A stretch of DNA of 64,000 bases from Gentiana macrophylla (taxonomy: Eukaryota > Streptophyta > Magnoliopsida > Gentianales > Gentianaceae), in NCBI GenBank assembly GCA_026214975.1, contig CM047810.1, positions 32,923,255-32,987,254 of the forward strand. The letters run 5' to 3'. The stretch's first letter is position 1. The number at the start of each line of letters is the position of its first letter. Shown piece after piece: positions 1-9,679 of the stretch. Below the pieces are notes generated by a model that had not been told where the DNA came from, made no database searches, and was given only the letters and a program-made list of their open reading frames with translations. Made by a program: the position numbers and the translations under genes.

Positions 1-1650
1 CACCGACTTCAAACTCAAGAGATCTTCTTCTAACATCAGCCCAACTTTTCTGCCTGTCTTGAGCTGCCTTCAAATTCTTCTTGACCAACTGAACCCTTTC
101 CTTTGCTTGTTCAACCATTTCCGGCCCTGTAATCTGCCTCTCTCCGACTTCATCCCAAAACAGTGGCGTCCGACATCTTCTCCCATACAACGCTTCAAAC
201 GGCGGCATGCCTATGCTTGCATGAAAACTGTTGTTATAGGCAAACTCTGCTACCGATAGGTAATCATCCCATGATCCGCCTACCTCCAAAACACAAGATC
301 TTAGCATGTCCTCGAGTGTTTGGATAGTCCTCTCAGATTGTCCATCTGTCTGAGGATGAAAAGCCGTGCTCAAATCCAACTTAGTTCCAAAGGCTTCTTG
401 TAAGCTCTTCCAAAACCGACTGACGAACCTCGAATCACGATCCGAAACTATAGAGATAGGGACTCCGTGTAGCTTCACTATATTATCCAGATATAGTGTC
501 GTCATCTTCTTCAATGGCATGTCAACTTTGTATGGCAAGAAATGGGCAGATTTGGTCAATCTATCCACAATTACCCAAATTGCATCATGCCCTCCCTTTG
601 TCCTAGGTAATCCGGTGATGAAATCCATCGTAATCTTATCCCACTTCCATTCAGGGATGTCCAATGGCTTAAGCATTCCCCCGGGTCTTCTATGTTCTGC
701 TTTAACCTTCTGGCAAACATCACACTCGGCCACAAACTTGGCTATTTCCAACTTCATCGAGGGCCACCAAAATCTTTCCTTTAAATCTCTGTACATTTTA
801 GTAGCACCTGGATGAACCGCAAAAGCAATTCTGTGTGCCTCTTCCATAACTCTGCGTCTTAGGTCGCCGACATTAGGTACACACAGACGATCCTGGTACC
901 ACAGATTCCCATTCTTGTCTAGCACATAGCCAACTGTAGGCTTCTCTCTAGCAACCCGCTTCAAATCAACCAAAACCGGATCTTCGTCTTGCTTCTCCCG
1001 GATGTCATCCATCAACTCAGATCTTGCTAACAACGGTGCCACAAACTGCCGGTCTTCGATCTGATCAAAGCTTCTGATTTGCAGCCCATCTAACCTTTCT
1101 ACCATTACCTCAACACTGGAAGCTGCAAACACTGGTTTCCTACTCAAAGCATCTGCTACTACATTTGCTTTTCCCGGATGGTACTGAATATCCAAATCGT
1201 AGTCCTTCACAAATTCTAACCATCTCCTCTGTCTCATATTCAGATTCTCTTGGGTGAAGAAATACTTTAAACTCTTATGGTCGGTGAAAATCCTTGCTTT
1301 AACTCCATACAAGTAATGCCTCCAAGTCTTTAAGGCAAAAACTACCGCTGCCAACTCTAAATCATGTGTCGGGTAGTTCTTCTCATGCACCTTCAACTGC
1401 CTAGATGCATAAGCTATCACTTTTCCTCCTTGCATCAATACACAACCTAAACCCTGTCCCGAAGCATCCGTGTAGACATCGTAATTATCAAAGATCTCCG
1501 GAACTGCTAACACTGGGGCCATAGTCAACTTCTTCTTCAGTGTCTGAAAATCTATTTCGCACTCTCTAGTCCATTCAAACTTCACATTCTTACGTGTCAA
1601 CCTTAGTGAGTGGAGTAGCTATCTTGAAAAGTCTTGTACAAACTTCCGGT
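1..1650 (-). CDS. pol: Ty3/gypsy pol: RNase H and integrase (partial, C-terminal end off window)
   Basis: Minus-strand reading gives gypsy RNase H ([11 protein letters not shown], then [11 protein letters not shown] near 1260-1290, then ADALSRKP near 1130-1160). The integrase zinc finger ends CDVCQ near 705-720. The catalytic core follows, with MDFITGLP, a DRDSRF-type second Asp, and [11 protein letters not shown] with the Glu near 310-340. The last residues seen (LEFEVG) are the conserved start of the C-terminal domain. Codon phase is the same at about 1336, 793 and 4, so this half reads as one frame. It differs by one frameshift from the RT upstream, located near 1650-1680 in the conserved FLGL..YYRKF motif. 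Function: RNA strand removal and integration of the cDNA. Confidence 0.85.
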
Positions 1651-2343
1651 AGTAACCACCAACCCAAGAAAACTTCTTACTTCAAACGGTAGTAGGTCAG
1701 GCCAATTCTCAATCGCCTCGATCTTCTTTGGATCAACTTGAATACCATCTCCAGAAATCACATGACCCAAGAAACTAACTCGATCCAACCAAAAGTCGCA
1801 CTTTGAAAACTTTGCATATAACTGATTCTTCTTCAAGGTTTCCAACACTACCCTTAGGTGTTCCTCGTGTTCTCTTTCATCCTTGGAGTAGATAAGGATG
1901 TCATCTATGAATACAATCACAAACTTATCCAAATACGGCATGGAGACACGTTGCATCAAATCCATGAATGCAGATGGAGCATTAGTGAGTCCAAATGGAA
2001 TGACAAGGAACTCATAATGTCCATATCTTGTACTGAAAGCCGTCTTCGGTATATCTGCCACTTTAATCTTCAACTGATGATAACCAGATCTCAAGTCAAT
2101 CTTGGAGAATACTCTATTGCCTTGCAACTGGTTAAACAAATCGTCTATCCTTGGTAGAGGGTACTTATTCTTGATGGTAAGGTTATTCGGGCGCTCGTAA
2201 TCGATGCACATCCGCATGCTACCATCCTTCTTCTTCACGAACAAAAGCAGGGGCTCCCAAGGCGAGTCTTTGGGCTGAATTATGTTCCTTTCAAGCATAT
2301 CTTTAAGTTGAGCTTTTAACTCCTTTAATTCAGCCGGTGCCAT
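1603..2343 (-). CDS. pol: Ty3/gypsy reverse transcriptase
   Basis: 246-codon open stretch with all core RT blocks: [56 protein letters not shown], and the catalytic IDDILIYS box with its two aspartates, then FLGHVIS. It copies element RNA into cDNA inside the virus-like particle. The first Met is only the first ATG in an open polyprotein frame; natural RT sequence extends upstream towards 2600. The last about 20 residues are frameshifted nonsense, because the frame changes just after the FLGL motif and continues in another frame into RNase H. Confidence 0.9.
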   Translation of the reverse strand: MAPAELKELKAQLKDMLERNIIQPKDSPWEPLLLFVKKKDGSMRMCIDYERPNNLTIKNKYPLPRIDDLFNQLQGNRVFSKIDLRSGYHQLKIKVADIPKTAFSTRYGHYEFLVIPFGLTNAPSAFMDLMQRVSMPYLDKFVIVFIDDILIYSKDEREHEEHLRVVLETLKKNQLYAKFSKCDFWLDRVSFLGHVISGDGIQVDPKKIEAIENWPDLLPFEVRSFLGLVVTTGSLYKTFQDSYSTH

Positions 2344-2627
2344 CCTATAAGGTGCCTTAGCAAGCCTGGTGCGCCCCCTGGTAATGACTTGATCTCAAAT
2401 TCGATTTCCTATCTCGGCATGTTTCCGGTAACTCTTCCGAAACACCTCGGGTACTCTCTTACAATAGGAGTTTCTTCTAACTTTGGCTTCACTTGTTCCA
2501 CATCCACTGCATACAACAAGTAGCCTTCACAACCTTCCGACAAGCCACGATGGCCTTAATCGCCGAGATGATCGGATGTCGCTTCTTACTGGCTTGTACA
2601 CATTCCTTGATATGTCTTGTGCGATTT

Positions 2628-2951
2628 TCAGGTACTTTTTAAAGTCACTTTCTTCTCTCTACGGTCCAAGTGAACATAATTCTCGGATAGCCAATCTATT
2701 CCGAGGATTACATCAAAATCCGAGAAGTCCAAAACCGTGAAGTCGCTCTTGCATCGATAAGGTCCAACTCGAACTTCCACTTGAGGTATTATCCTAGTCA
2801 CCTTTGTTACCTTCCCTAACGGTGTAGTTATTTCCAAAGTATTCCTTAAAGGTTCTGAAGGTAAGTTCAATTTCTTAGCGACCTTGGTTGACACAAAAGT
2901 ATTTGACGCTCCCGTATCAAACAAAGCCTTGACCACTAGGTTTTCTAACAT
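2628..2951 (-). CDS. Retroviral-type aspartic protease of the Tekay-like element
   Basis: Contains ALFDTGASNTFVSTKVA, the catalytic Asp-Thr-Gly-Ala motif of retropepsins, and DVILGIDWL, the conserved ILGMDWL-like end of the fold. It would cleave Gag and Pol in the particle. The upstream end is tied to gag through a candidate 94-nt intron at 2960-3053. Without splicing, the gag frame stops at 2977 and this domain could only start from its own ATG at 2951. The protease frame ends at 2628, before the RT region. Whether that stop is real or a sequencing frameshift cannot be settled here. Confidence 0.85.
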   Translation of the reverse strand: MLENLVVKALFDTGASNTFVSTKVAKKLNLPSEPLRNTLEITTPLGKVTKVTRIIPQVEVRVGPYRCKSDFTVLDFSDFDVILGIDWLSENYVHLDRREKKVTLKST

Positions 2952-2959
2952 TATCGTAC

Positions 2960-3053
2960 CTAGGATGCATATTCATTTATTTAAATATAGTTACAACATG
3001 AATAAACACGCTATAAAATATCTTAACAAAAGAACAAAACAACAACATGGTAC
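2960..3053 (-). other. Candidate spliceosomal intron between gag and protease
   Basis: On the minus strand the segment starts GTACCATG right after CAG (3056-3054) and ends CATCCTAG before GTACG. It is 94 nt, AT-rich and T-rich, like plant introns, with TTAAG/GTAAC branch-like stretches. 94 is not a multiple of three. Read through, the gag frame enters it and stops at 2977. Removed, the gag frame (ending ...DDVISG) continues directly into the protease frame, and the residue spacing to the DTGA motif then matches the uninterrupted gag-protease junction typical of this lineage. Splicing itself is inferred. Confidence 0.6.
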
Positions 3054-3474
3054 CTGAAATAACGTCATCCTCTGGTTCCACAAAACCAGCGTCAACTGTA
3101 AAAACTCGAACCGGTCGGCTTGGGCCGCTCTTTCCGCTTCCTTGACTCGAACTACCTTTGTTCCCTCTGTTTGGACACGCTCTAGAAAAGTGTCCTGGCT
3201 CCCCGCAGATGTAGCAACCGGTATTGTTCTGCCTGCACTCCCCTGAGTGATTTCTGTTGCACTTAGAGCAAAGCGGTGCACTGCTCGGGGCCTTAGCTGC
3301 CGTAGGAGCCGTCGTCTTCTTGACATTTTGTTGCGGTGCTCCCCTATAACTGCCTTGACTAGTCCCGAAGTTTCTCTTGTTCCCAACAACTACTGTAGCC
3401 CTCTTTCTAAAGGTCTCGACTTCCAAAGCTTTATTCAAGTAGCTCGCCATATTCCTTGTTGTAAATCCCAACAT
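2977..3474 (-). CDS. gag: Gag C-terminal part with zinc knuckle (Tekay-like)
   Basis: Carries CYICGEPGHFSRAC, a perfect CX2CX4HX4C nucleocapsid knuckle, preceded by CSKCNRNHSGEC and followed by a Gly/Ser-rich basic tail; these bind element RNA during packaging. The last about 25 residues (hydrophobic, Phe/Val-rich) come from the candidate intron read-through and are unlikely to be part of an ancestral Gag. Between 3475 and 3745 the gag sequence continues in other frames, with recognisable pieces, so this copy contains frameshifts. Confidence 0.8.
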   Translation of the reverse strand: MLGFTTRNMASYLNKALEVETFRKRATVVVGNKRNFGTSQGSYRGAPQQNVKKTTAPTAAKAPSSAPLCSKCNRNHSGECRQNNTGCYICGEPGHFSRACPNRGNKGSSSQGSGKSGPSRPVRVFTVDAGFVEPEDDVISGTMLLFCSFVKIFYSVFIHVVTIFK

Positions 3475-3745
3475 GCCGATTGGATCTCATAGGCCAAGCC
3501 TTCCTTGTAAAGAGCCATCTTCCTTTCCTCCACTTTCATCAACTCGGGGTAGAACCGCCCCAATTCGTTGAACTTATTGGTGTCTTTGGGTCACTTTGTG
3601 TCTCGAGTACCTTGCTTAAACTTCAAAAGCGACTTGCCTTATCGCTTGCACCGTAGCGGAAAGTATTCGTTGTAAAACATAGCCTTAAAACCTTCCCGAT
3701 CCGTAATCTTACCGTTCTATCGCTTTGAATGGCATCGATCCATGC

Positions 3746-4544
3746 TTAGCTGCTGCGCCTAAGAGAGCCGACCGCCAATCGTGCCATTTCTGTCTCCGGA
3801 ACATGTATATTCCTGCAAGCCTTTTCAAAACCTCTCAGCCATTCTTCTGCCTTCATATGTTCCACATTTCCATAAAAGTTCTCAACCCGATTCCTTCTTA
3901 GCCTTGTGTACCAATCTACAACTGGTGCTTGCTCAAAATCCGGTCTAATGGGTGGGTAAACCGGTGGGTAACCATAAGGTATCTGCTGTGGGTACTGACG
4001 TTGAGGAGGGTGAGCCGGATACGCTTGAGGTACAGGCTGGTAAGGATAGTATCCCTGTGGATAACTCTGGTGAGGCTGCGGAGGGTACTGGGGTTGTTGA
4101 AAACCAACGGGTGGGTAACCAACGCCCTGCTGATGATCAAAGCGTGGTGAAGGTGGTACGGTAGGTTGAGAAGCATGCCCTACAAGAGGAGGGTAAAGGC
4201 ACATTCTTTGCTGCCGAGGATACAGGTGGATAAACACTTGTTGGTGGAGGGTACACGCTAGCCACAGGTGGTGGTACAGCCGGTGGGATATCACTTACCA
4301 TGGTGAACTGAGCCGAACTTCCCACGTGCCATCGTGGAGGTCGTTCCTGACGTGGTCGGGGTGACAAGCTCTGATGAGACCTCGGTGACGGTGTCGCCGT
4401 ATGAGGTGGTGGTGATAAACTCTGCTGGGTTAAGGGTATCGGTCTCACTACACCACCCCCTACAACCGGTACGGGACTTTCCCCTCGAACTCTGGAAGAC
4501 TTTGCACCCGCTCCAGTCCTCGTGAACACCATCCTGATGATCAA
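3746..4544 (-). CDS. gag: Gag N-terminal part, proline-rich (Tekay-like, frameshifted)
   Basis: Two overlapping minus-strand frames. 4544-4137 starts MIIRMVFTRTGAG and is basic and Ser/Pro-rich. 4294-3746 has a long Pro/Tyr/Gln-rich stretch (repeats of QYPPQP and YPPV type), then the start of the retrotransposon Gag fold with NRVENFYGNVEHMKAEEWLRG. One frameshift in the Pro-rich part explains the change of frame. Either ATG (4544 or 4532) could be the start; both lie about 70-95 nt downstream of the PBS, a short leader. It forms the capsid shell of the particle. Confidence 0.75.
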
Positions 4545-4614
4545 GAAAACCAGACGTTACTAAAAGATCTAAAGAAGCTTATCTTAAAAGAAAGGAAGCC
4601 TAAAGGACGCTTCT

Positions 4615-4625
4615 CTCTGATACCA
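4615..4625 (-). other. Primer-binding site, initiator tRNA-Met type
   Basis: Minus strand reads TGGTATCAGAG, complementary to the 3' end of plant initiator tRNA-Met. It lies two bases inside the 5' LTR end, where minus-strand cDNA synthesis starts. Confidence 0.9.
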
Positions 4626-4627
4626 AC

Positions 4628-6797
4628 TGTAACGCCCCGTTCCCGGACACCGAGTCCTTATCCGGAAATGAAACGTTCGGCACGTATAAAATAAAAGTAA
4701 ATTCACTTTATACGTAAGCCTCTACTACGTCGTATCAAATTAAAGCAAACGGAAGCAAAAAAAAAAAAAAAAACTCGGGTATAAAATTTCTAAATGTTTA
4801 AGAATAGAAAAGGAAATCTAAAAGCGGAAATGTAAATTTATTACATTGGAGAAAGTACGAAAAAGAAATCCCAACAAGGTACTACACGTCTCGAAGACCA
4901 AAAGTCTACCTCAACAGTTTCAAAAGTAATCCAAGAATATACGTAAAGCCGTAAATAATAGTCTTCAACGAGCGCCGTCAAACGTCGTCGTCGAACTCCT
5001 CCTCGTAAACCTGTTCGTCTTCTCATCCTCAAACACATAGAAAACAATGCGTTTGAGGTAAGTACAACGTACTTAATAAGAAAGAGAAGCTATGACATCA
5101 ACTATAATTTATAAGGAAAAGATATTTAATTCGATTTGTTGTTTATGTGAGACTGACTCAATCTAGGGTCATTTCATGTCCATCAACATAAATTGACTAA
5201 ACGTTTCTACTTAGCTTATCTATGTTACAACCGCACTCAAGGGCACTACGCGCATCCACCTTAGCAGAATCCCTCCGTACTTAGGGTTTTGCTGACCTAC
5301 GGAGTTCTTCCACCTCAGGGACACTCTTTTGCAACATCGGTGGATCACACCAATATCCATGAAGTCTAGAAAAGGTAGACTCCGATAGCACGCGTGCGTC
5401 TGCAGAGTCCCTCTGTACTTAGGGTCATTGACCTACTGAGATCCTCCACCTTCAGAGGTAGCACATGCATCGCGATTTAGCCTGGTGCCTAGCCAAGAGA
5501 GACATGTTGTTTAATCTTTTACTAGTCAAGTATGTTGATTATTAGGGTGATTAACTAGCCACCTAAGTGTTTTCAAATAATCTCCCTCACACAAACTACT
5601 CTCTTCCTAGACCACTAGACACGGACAAGTCCTAGCAATTACACAGACATTGATGAATGCTAACTCATCAAAGCACAAGCCTATTATGCTCTTCCGACGG
5701 ATCCGAACTTCAACTCCCTTTAAGAGTACATTCGGTGTTTTAACTGAACGAATCAGAAGCTCAATTCAGGCTTGTTCAAGGTTATACAGTATTAACATAT
5801 CACGTTTAAAGGTTTCATAAAGCTAAATCATGCTTATAAGGCTATACAACGACCAACCAAGGAAGAAGGGCAAAAATAATCTAGACGCCCGTTTAAGGCT
5901 CTGGACGCCCGTCTGAACCTTATTGGACGCCCGTCAAAAGATGGACGCCCGTCCACTATGCCCAGACGCCCGTCCACAGAAAACAGTTTCAATCCTGAAT
6001 GTAAAACAGCACTTCGAACGCCCGTCCACTGAAGCCAGACGCTCGTCCGAAATTTACCCCAAGTAGACGCCCGTCCAGAGAGGCCAGACGCTCGTCCACC
6101 TGGGTTCGATTAGAACCCTAACCCTTCATCATGCGATTTCCAAAACGATTTCAAGCCGAACAACAGCAAGAACAACACAGAAAACTCAGAAAAACATGTC
6201 TAAATATATCATGGTACTTATGGTCAAAGACCAATCCATAACCTCATCAATCTAGCATCAAAAACACCCTACAATTTCATCTAAACCTTATAAAAGACAA
6301 TTGAGATCATAGGGATAGTTTCCTTACCTATTGCAGCCGGAGAAACTGATCAAAACCTCAACAAAAGCCTGCAGCTTTGCCCACCAAACTGGTATCAAGA
6401 CGATGCTTTCCTCACGACGATTCTAATGCTCCCGTCCGCTCTGAAAACAACCAAGAATCGCCTCGGTTAGTGGTGAAACCTTCCCAACCCTCAATTCTCT
6501 CCTTGAATGCGCAGAAGAGAGGGAGAACGTGGCTGCTCTTTTTTTTTGTAAACAGGTTATGGGGATCATCAGTCAAATTTTCCTTTAAATACCTATTCCC
6601 ATAAAACCTTAATTTTCCTTAATTGCCCCCAATTACCAAAAAAATCAGCAATTCCCTTTTAATTTATATACATGTTGTCGAAAATACATGTATATGAAAT
6701 CAACAAAATACTTAACTCCATTAAAAGAAAAGAAATAATAATATTTCGTTTTTGCAAAATGACACGTCTGCCCTTTCCCGAAAATCGGAATATTACA
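4628..6797 (-). repeat. 5' LTR of the Tekay-like element (2170 bp)
   Basis: On the minus strand it runs from TGTAATATTCCG (6797 downward) to CGTTACA (4628). It has TG/CA ends, sits two bases from the PBS, and abuts LINE sequence on the outside. It contains no ORF of note. A TATA-like TATTTAAAGG (minus) lies near 6585-6600, a poly-A run at about 4759-4773, and an array of short hairpin motifs at 5883-6100. The 3' LTR is outside the window, so the boundary rests on ends, PBS and flank rather than a pair alignment. Confidence 0.8.
5883..6100. repeat. Array of about nine TGGACGCCCGTCCA-type hairpin motifs
   Basis: About nine irregularly spaced copies of (T/A)GGACGCCCGTCCA or close variants (AGACGCCCGTCCA, AGACGCTCGTCCA, GAACGCCCGTCCA). 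The full motif is an inverted repeat, TGGAC/GTCCA around GCCC. Spacers are unrelated in sequence. The same motif is in the Athila element at 52.7, 54.2 and 61.4 kb. Relative to the minus-strand TATA candidate near 6590 this array is downstream, so it would be in the transcribed part of the LTR. Confidence 0.85.
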
Positions 6798-7545
6798 ACT
6801 GCCATGCCAATTTTGGCAAGAAGGAGACATTCATATCACGGGATTTTCTGATTCCAAGACCTCTCTGGAGTTTGGTTTGAAAATATCATGTCAAGCCACA
6901 AGATGGGATCTTTTCTTATAAGCATAGTCAGCCCAGAAAAAGAGCACGATGATTTATCCAAATCATCCATAATTGATTATGTAAGCCTCACAGTTTGCAT
7001 ATGATAAAAGGGAACCGTGGTGAGAGCTCTCTGAGATAAGATAACACGTCCCACTTTAGAGAAGGTCGACGCTTTGCATGCTTGGAGTTTACAATGCACC
7101 TTACCAACAAGGAAATGAATGTCTTCATTTTTCACTCAAACGTGATGCAATGGAACTCCAAATGTATTTTACTGGAATACACTTGGCGGTTTGGGTGCTC
7201 ATATTTGAGGAGACCAAGAATTTAGATTTAGAGTCAATAATCTTTTGCCCAGATATGTTGTCAAAATTTGAGAGGACCCGTTCCATCTCAATCGCTTGGT
7301 CAACAGAAGCTTCCGAATATAGAAAAGGTAATCCGCCAAAAATTAAGTGATATAAACTTATACCACCCCGAGATACCGTTATAGCTTTCTGATTCCTTGC
7401 AGTGATGAAGTCATCAATCATATGGCTTAGAACCTTCATAAAAAGGATGAAGAGATATGGGGCTAAAGGATCACCTTGCTTCAGACCACATTGAGGTTGG
7501 AATCCTGCAAGAGGAGAGCCATTCCATAAGAGTTCTATTGTTAGC
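6798..7545 (-). pseudogene. L1-type LINE reverse transcriptase, downstream half
   Basis: Minus strand contains LWNGSPLAGFQPQCGLKQGDP followed by LAPYLFILFMKVLSHMI, the L1-clade RT block (G-L-R-Q-G-D-P-L-S-P-Y-L-F). Next come FLYSEASVDQAIEMERVLSNFDNISGQKI and CIPVKYIWS, equivalents of the SEAS and YLG blocks. The catalytic FADD region is degenerate (FGGLPFLYSEAS). Further left are decayed frames of the same ORF. This is the 3' half of the RT; the matching 5' half is at 41391-41700 on the same strand, so one LINE copy has been split by the nested insertions. The Tekay LTR cuts its left end. Confidence 0.8.
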
Positions 7546-7919
7546 GCTAAATGAGTCATAAATGATCTGGTCAAGTGCTTAGACCGTCATCCTCACTTGG
7601 TCTAGAAAGGCTAACCCGAGTTGACAAGACATTTATGTCTCACACTAATATGGGGTGAATGGGTGATCATTCTACTACTTTACTGAGGTGGGACTTTACA
7701 TTCTCACCCCCTTATAAGGGACTGACGTCCTCGCCAGGAATGCCAAGACTTGTCCACTAGAGTCTAGAGTTGACCCTCACCATCTCATACGGTGTGGCAC
7801 TTAGTTCAGTATGATGGTCGGCTCTGAATATCATTCTGTAAGGCCCTCCAGACATGGGTCTGGTAGCTCTAAATGAGTCATAAATGGCCCGGTCAAATGC
7901 TTCGACCGCCGTCATCGCT
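7546..7919 (-). repeat. TRIM-like short LTR element, left portion
   Basis: Two related direct copies are visible. The first (about 7546-7706) runs from GAGTCATAAATGATCTGGTC through CCGAGTTGACAAGACATTTATG to GTGGGACTTTAC. The second starts about 7862 with GAGTCATAAATGGCCCGGTC, is cut at 7919 by the copia element and resumes at 41280. Just outside the first copy the minus strand reads CTTATAAGGGGG before TGAGAATG, resembling a polypurine tract before an LTR. About 155 bp lies between the copies and encodes nothing. A TRIM or other small non-autonomous LTR element is the best reading; I found no clear PBS or TSD. Confidence 0.5.
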
Positions 7920-8091
7920 TATCATAATTTAGAACAATTATATTTCATTGATTCAATATGGTTACGAGAGTCCAAATATATAGTGTTCGGTGACTTAGTC
8001 AACAAGTCACTACAAGATAAATACCGCAATAATAATATTTAAAGTAAATACTAATACTCAAATAAATACTCAAAGTATATTATCCTCGACA
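7920..8091 (-). repeat. 3' LTR of the Ale-like copia element (172 bp)
   Basis: Runs on the plus strand from TATCATAATTTAGAAC to TATTATCCTCGACA. It matches the split 5' LTR (12810-12932 plus 41182-41279) over its length. On the minus strand it begins TGTCGAGG, and the adjacent ATTGCGGGGGCG (8092-8103) is the polypurine tract. The 5' LTR copy differs mainly by a roughly 60-bp internal duplication. Confidence 0.9.
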
Positions 8092-8690
8092 CGCCCCCGC
8101 AATCCCGTGGGAAATGACTGGACACGGAGATTGGCCTTCAAACTTGTAAAACGAGTTTGAGCCAACGTCTTGGTAAGGAGATCGGCTAATTGATCATTCG
8201 AAGTAATGAAAGAGATAGAGAGCTTAAGGGCGGCAACCAATTCACGAACGTGATGGAAATCGATCTCCATGTGCTTCGTGCTGGCGTGGAAAACCGGATT
8301 ATGAGCAATGTAGGTGGAACCAATATTATCATACCAAAGAGTAGGCGGAGGAGAGAGAGAAACCTGCATATCACGAAGAAGGCTGTAGAGACACTGGAGT
8401 TCGGATACAGTATTAGAAAGCGTCTTGTATTTAGCTTCAGTGCTACTTTTAGAGATGGTCAAGTGCTGCTTAGAGCGCCAACTAACAATATTATCCCTGA
8501 GAAAAACACAATACGCCCCAACAGAGCGACGATCATCACGATCAGTGGCCCAGTCAGAATCAGAATACGCCCGAAGAGTGAGAGGGGAACAACAAGTGAA
8601 AAAAGTCCATCCGAGATAGTGTGTTTGAGATACCGGATAATGCGTTTAACAGCGACCCAATGGGCTTCAGTTGGAGAATGCATGTATTTC
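8070..8690 (-). pseudogene. pol: Copia RNase H (Ale-like)
   Basis: Minus strand: upstream piece with HWVAVKRIIRYLKHTIS, then, after a frame change near 8460, SKSSTEAKYKTLSNTVSELQ, LWYDNIGSTYIAHNPVFHAS and TKHMEIDFHHVRELV. These are the diagnostic copia RNase H blocks (STEAEY, DN.SA...NPVFHARTKHIE). The C-terminus ends a few residues into the 3' LTR. It degrades the RNA strand of the hybrid during cDNA synthesis. Confidence 0.85.
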
Positions 8691-8712
8691 CTAACCTTAT
8701 AAACCGCAAAGG

Positions 8713-9679
8713 CTATGTCAGGCTGCGTGAAGCTAACATACTACAAACCACCGATGATGGCGCGGAAGAGAGACTGGTTAGAGTAAGGAGGTCCATCATC
8801 AAGAGTGAGCAGGGTGGAGGTTGACATAGGTGTCTGAAATGGCTTAGCCTTATCCAAAGAAGCATGCTACAGAATCTGAAAAATATACTTGCGTTGAGTG
8901 AGACATAAACCATCGGAGGTAGGGAGCACCTAATTACCAAGAAAATAGGACAGCGAACCGAGGTCCTTAACCGGAAAATGCCGACCAAGATACGAGATAA
9001 CTTGCTCAACAAGAGAAGAGGAAGAGCTAGTAATAATAATGTCATCCACATAAATAAGAATAAAGCCATGAGCACCATCATGAGAGTATATGTATAACGA
9101 GGTGTCAGATTTAGAGCCGACAAAGCCAAACCGAGAGAGCACATCAATAAATCGAGAAAACTACACATGAGGGGCCTGACGAAGGCCATAGAGACTGCGG
9201 ACAAGGCGGCAGACATAATCAGGATAGTCAGGGTGAATAAACCCATGTGGCTGCTGCATATAAATGGGCTCAGATAAATGCCCATAAAGAAAGGCATTAT
9301 GAATCGTGACCGGCTTGATGACCGGACTAAAAGTGTCAGTAAAATCAATGCCTTCATCTTGATGAAATCCCTTGGACACAAGGTGAGCCTTGTGATGCTC
9401 AAAACGGCCATCTACATGATGTTTAGTCTTGTAAACCCATTTATTGACAACAATGTTCAAAGAATAAGTCAGAGGAATGAGGTCCCAAGTGTGATTGCGC
9501 AACAACGCATAAATTTCCTCTCTCATAGCATTACACCAATTCAGGTGTTTAGAAGCTTCGGTGTAGAAAGTGGTGTCCAGGGAGTTGGTAGAAGCTACAA
9601 GGGCTTTAGTAAGAGAGTAGCGGATAAAGTCAGGCCGAGAGATAGGCTTGAGGGAGTTGGTTTTGGTGTGAGTGACCAT
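8713..9679 (-). pseudogene. pol: Copia reverse transcriptase (Ale-like), frameshifted
   Basis: 9679-9161 reads TNSLKPISRPDF, NWCNAMREEIYALLRNHTW, VNKWVYKTK, KGFHQDEGIDFTDTFSPV and LVRSLYGLRQAPHV, the copia RT N-terminal blocks. After a frame change, 9142-8930 has the catalytic box ILIYVDDIIIT and VKDLGSLSYFLGN. Part of the block between TFSPV and the AFLYG motif is shortened. It would copy element RNA to cDNA; frame breaks make this copy inactive. Confidence 0.85.

Larger units (their letters stand above)
1..6797 (-). mobile_element. Tekay/Del-like Ty3/gypsy retrotransposon, 5' part
   Basis: Minus-strand LTR retrotransposon in the order 5' LTR, PBS, gag, protease, RT, RNase H, integrase. This is the Ty3/gypsy order, with integrase last. 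The 3' end (rest of integrase, any chromodomain, 3' LTR) lies left of the window. The LTR ends TGTAATATTCCG...CGTTACA, the initiator-Met-type PBS, the protease and the RT type all fit the Tekay/Del chromovirus lineage; the lineage is inferred, because a chromodomain cannot be seen. The element sits against the LINE at 6798, so ACTGC (6798-6802) is the expected target-site duplication; its partner is outside the window. Confidence 0.85.

Noticed and set aside
366..815. 149-codon plus-strand ORF
   Set aside because: It is antisense to well-conserved integrase coding on the minus strand.
5883..6100. CRISPR-like array of short repeats
   Set aside because: Spacing is irregular, repeats are 13-14 bp and variable, no cas genes are nearby, and the context is a plant LTR.
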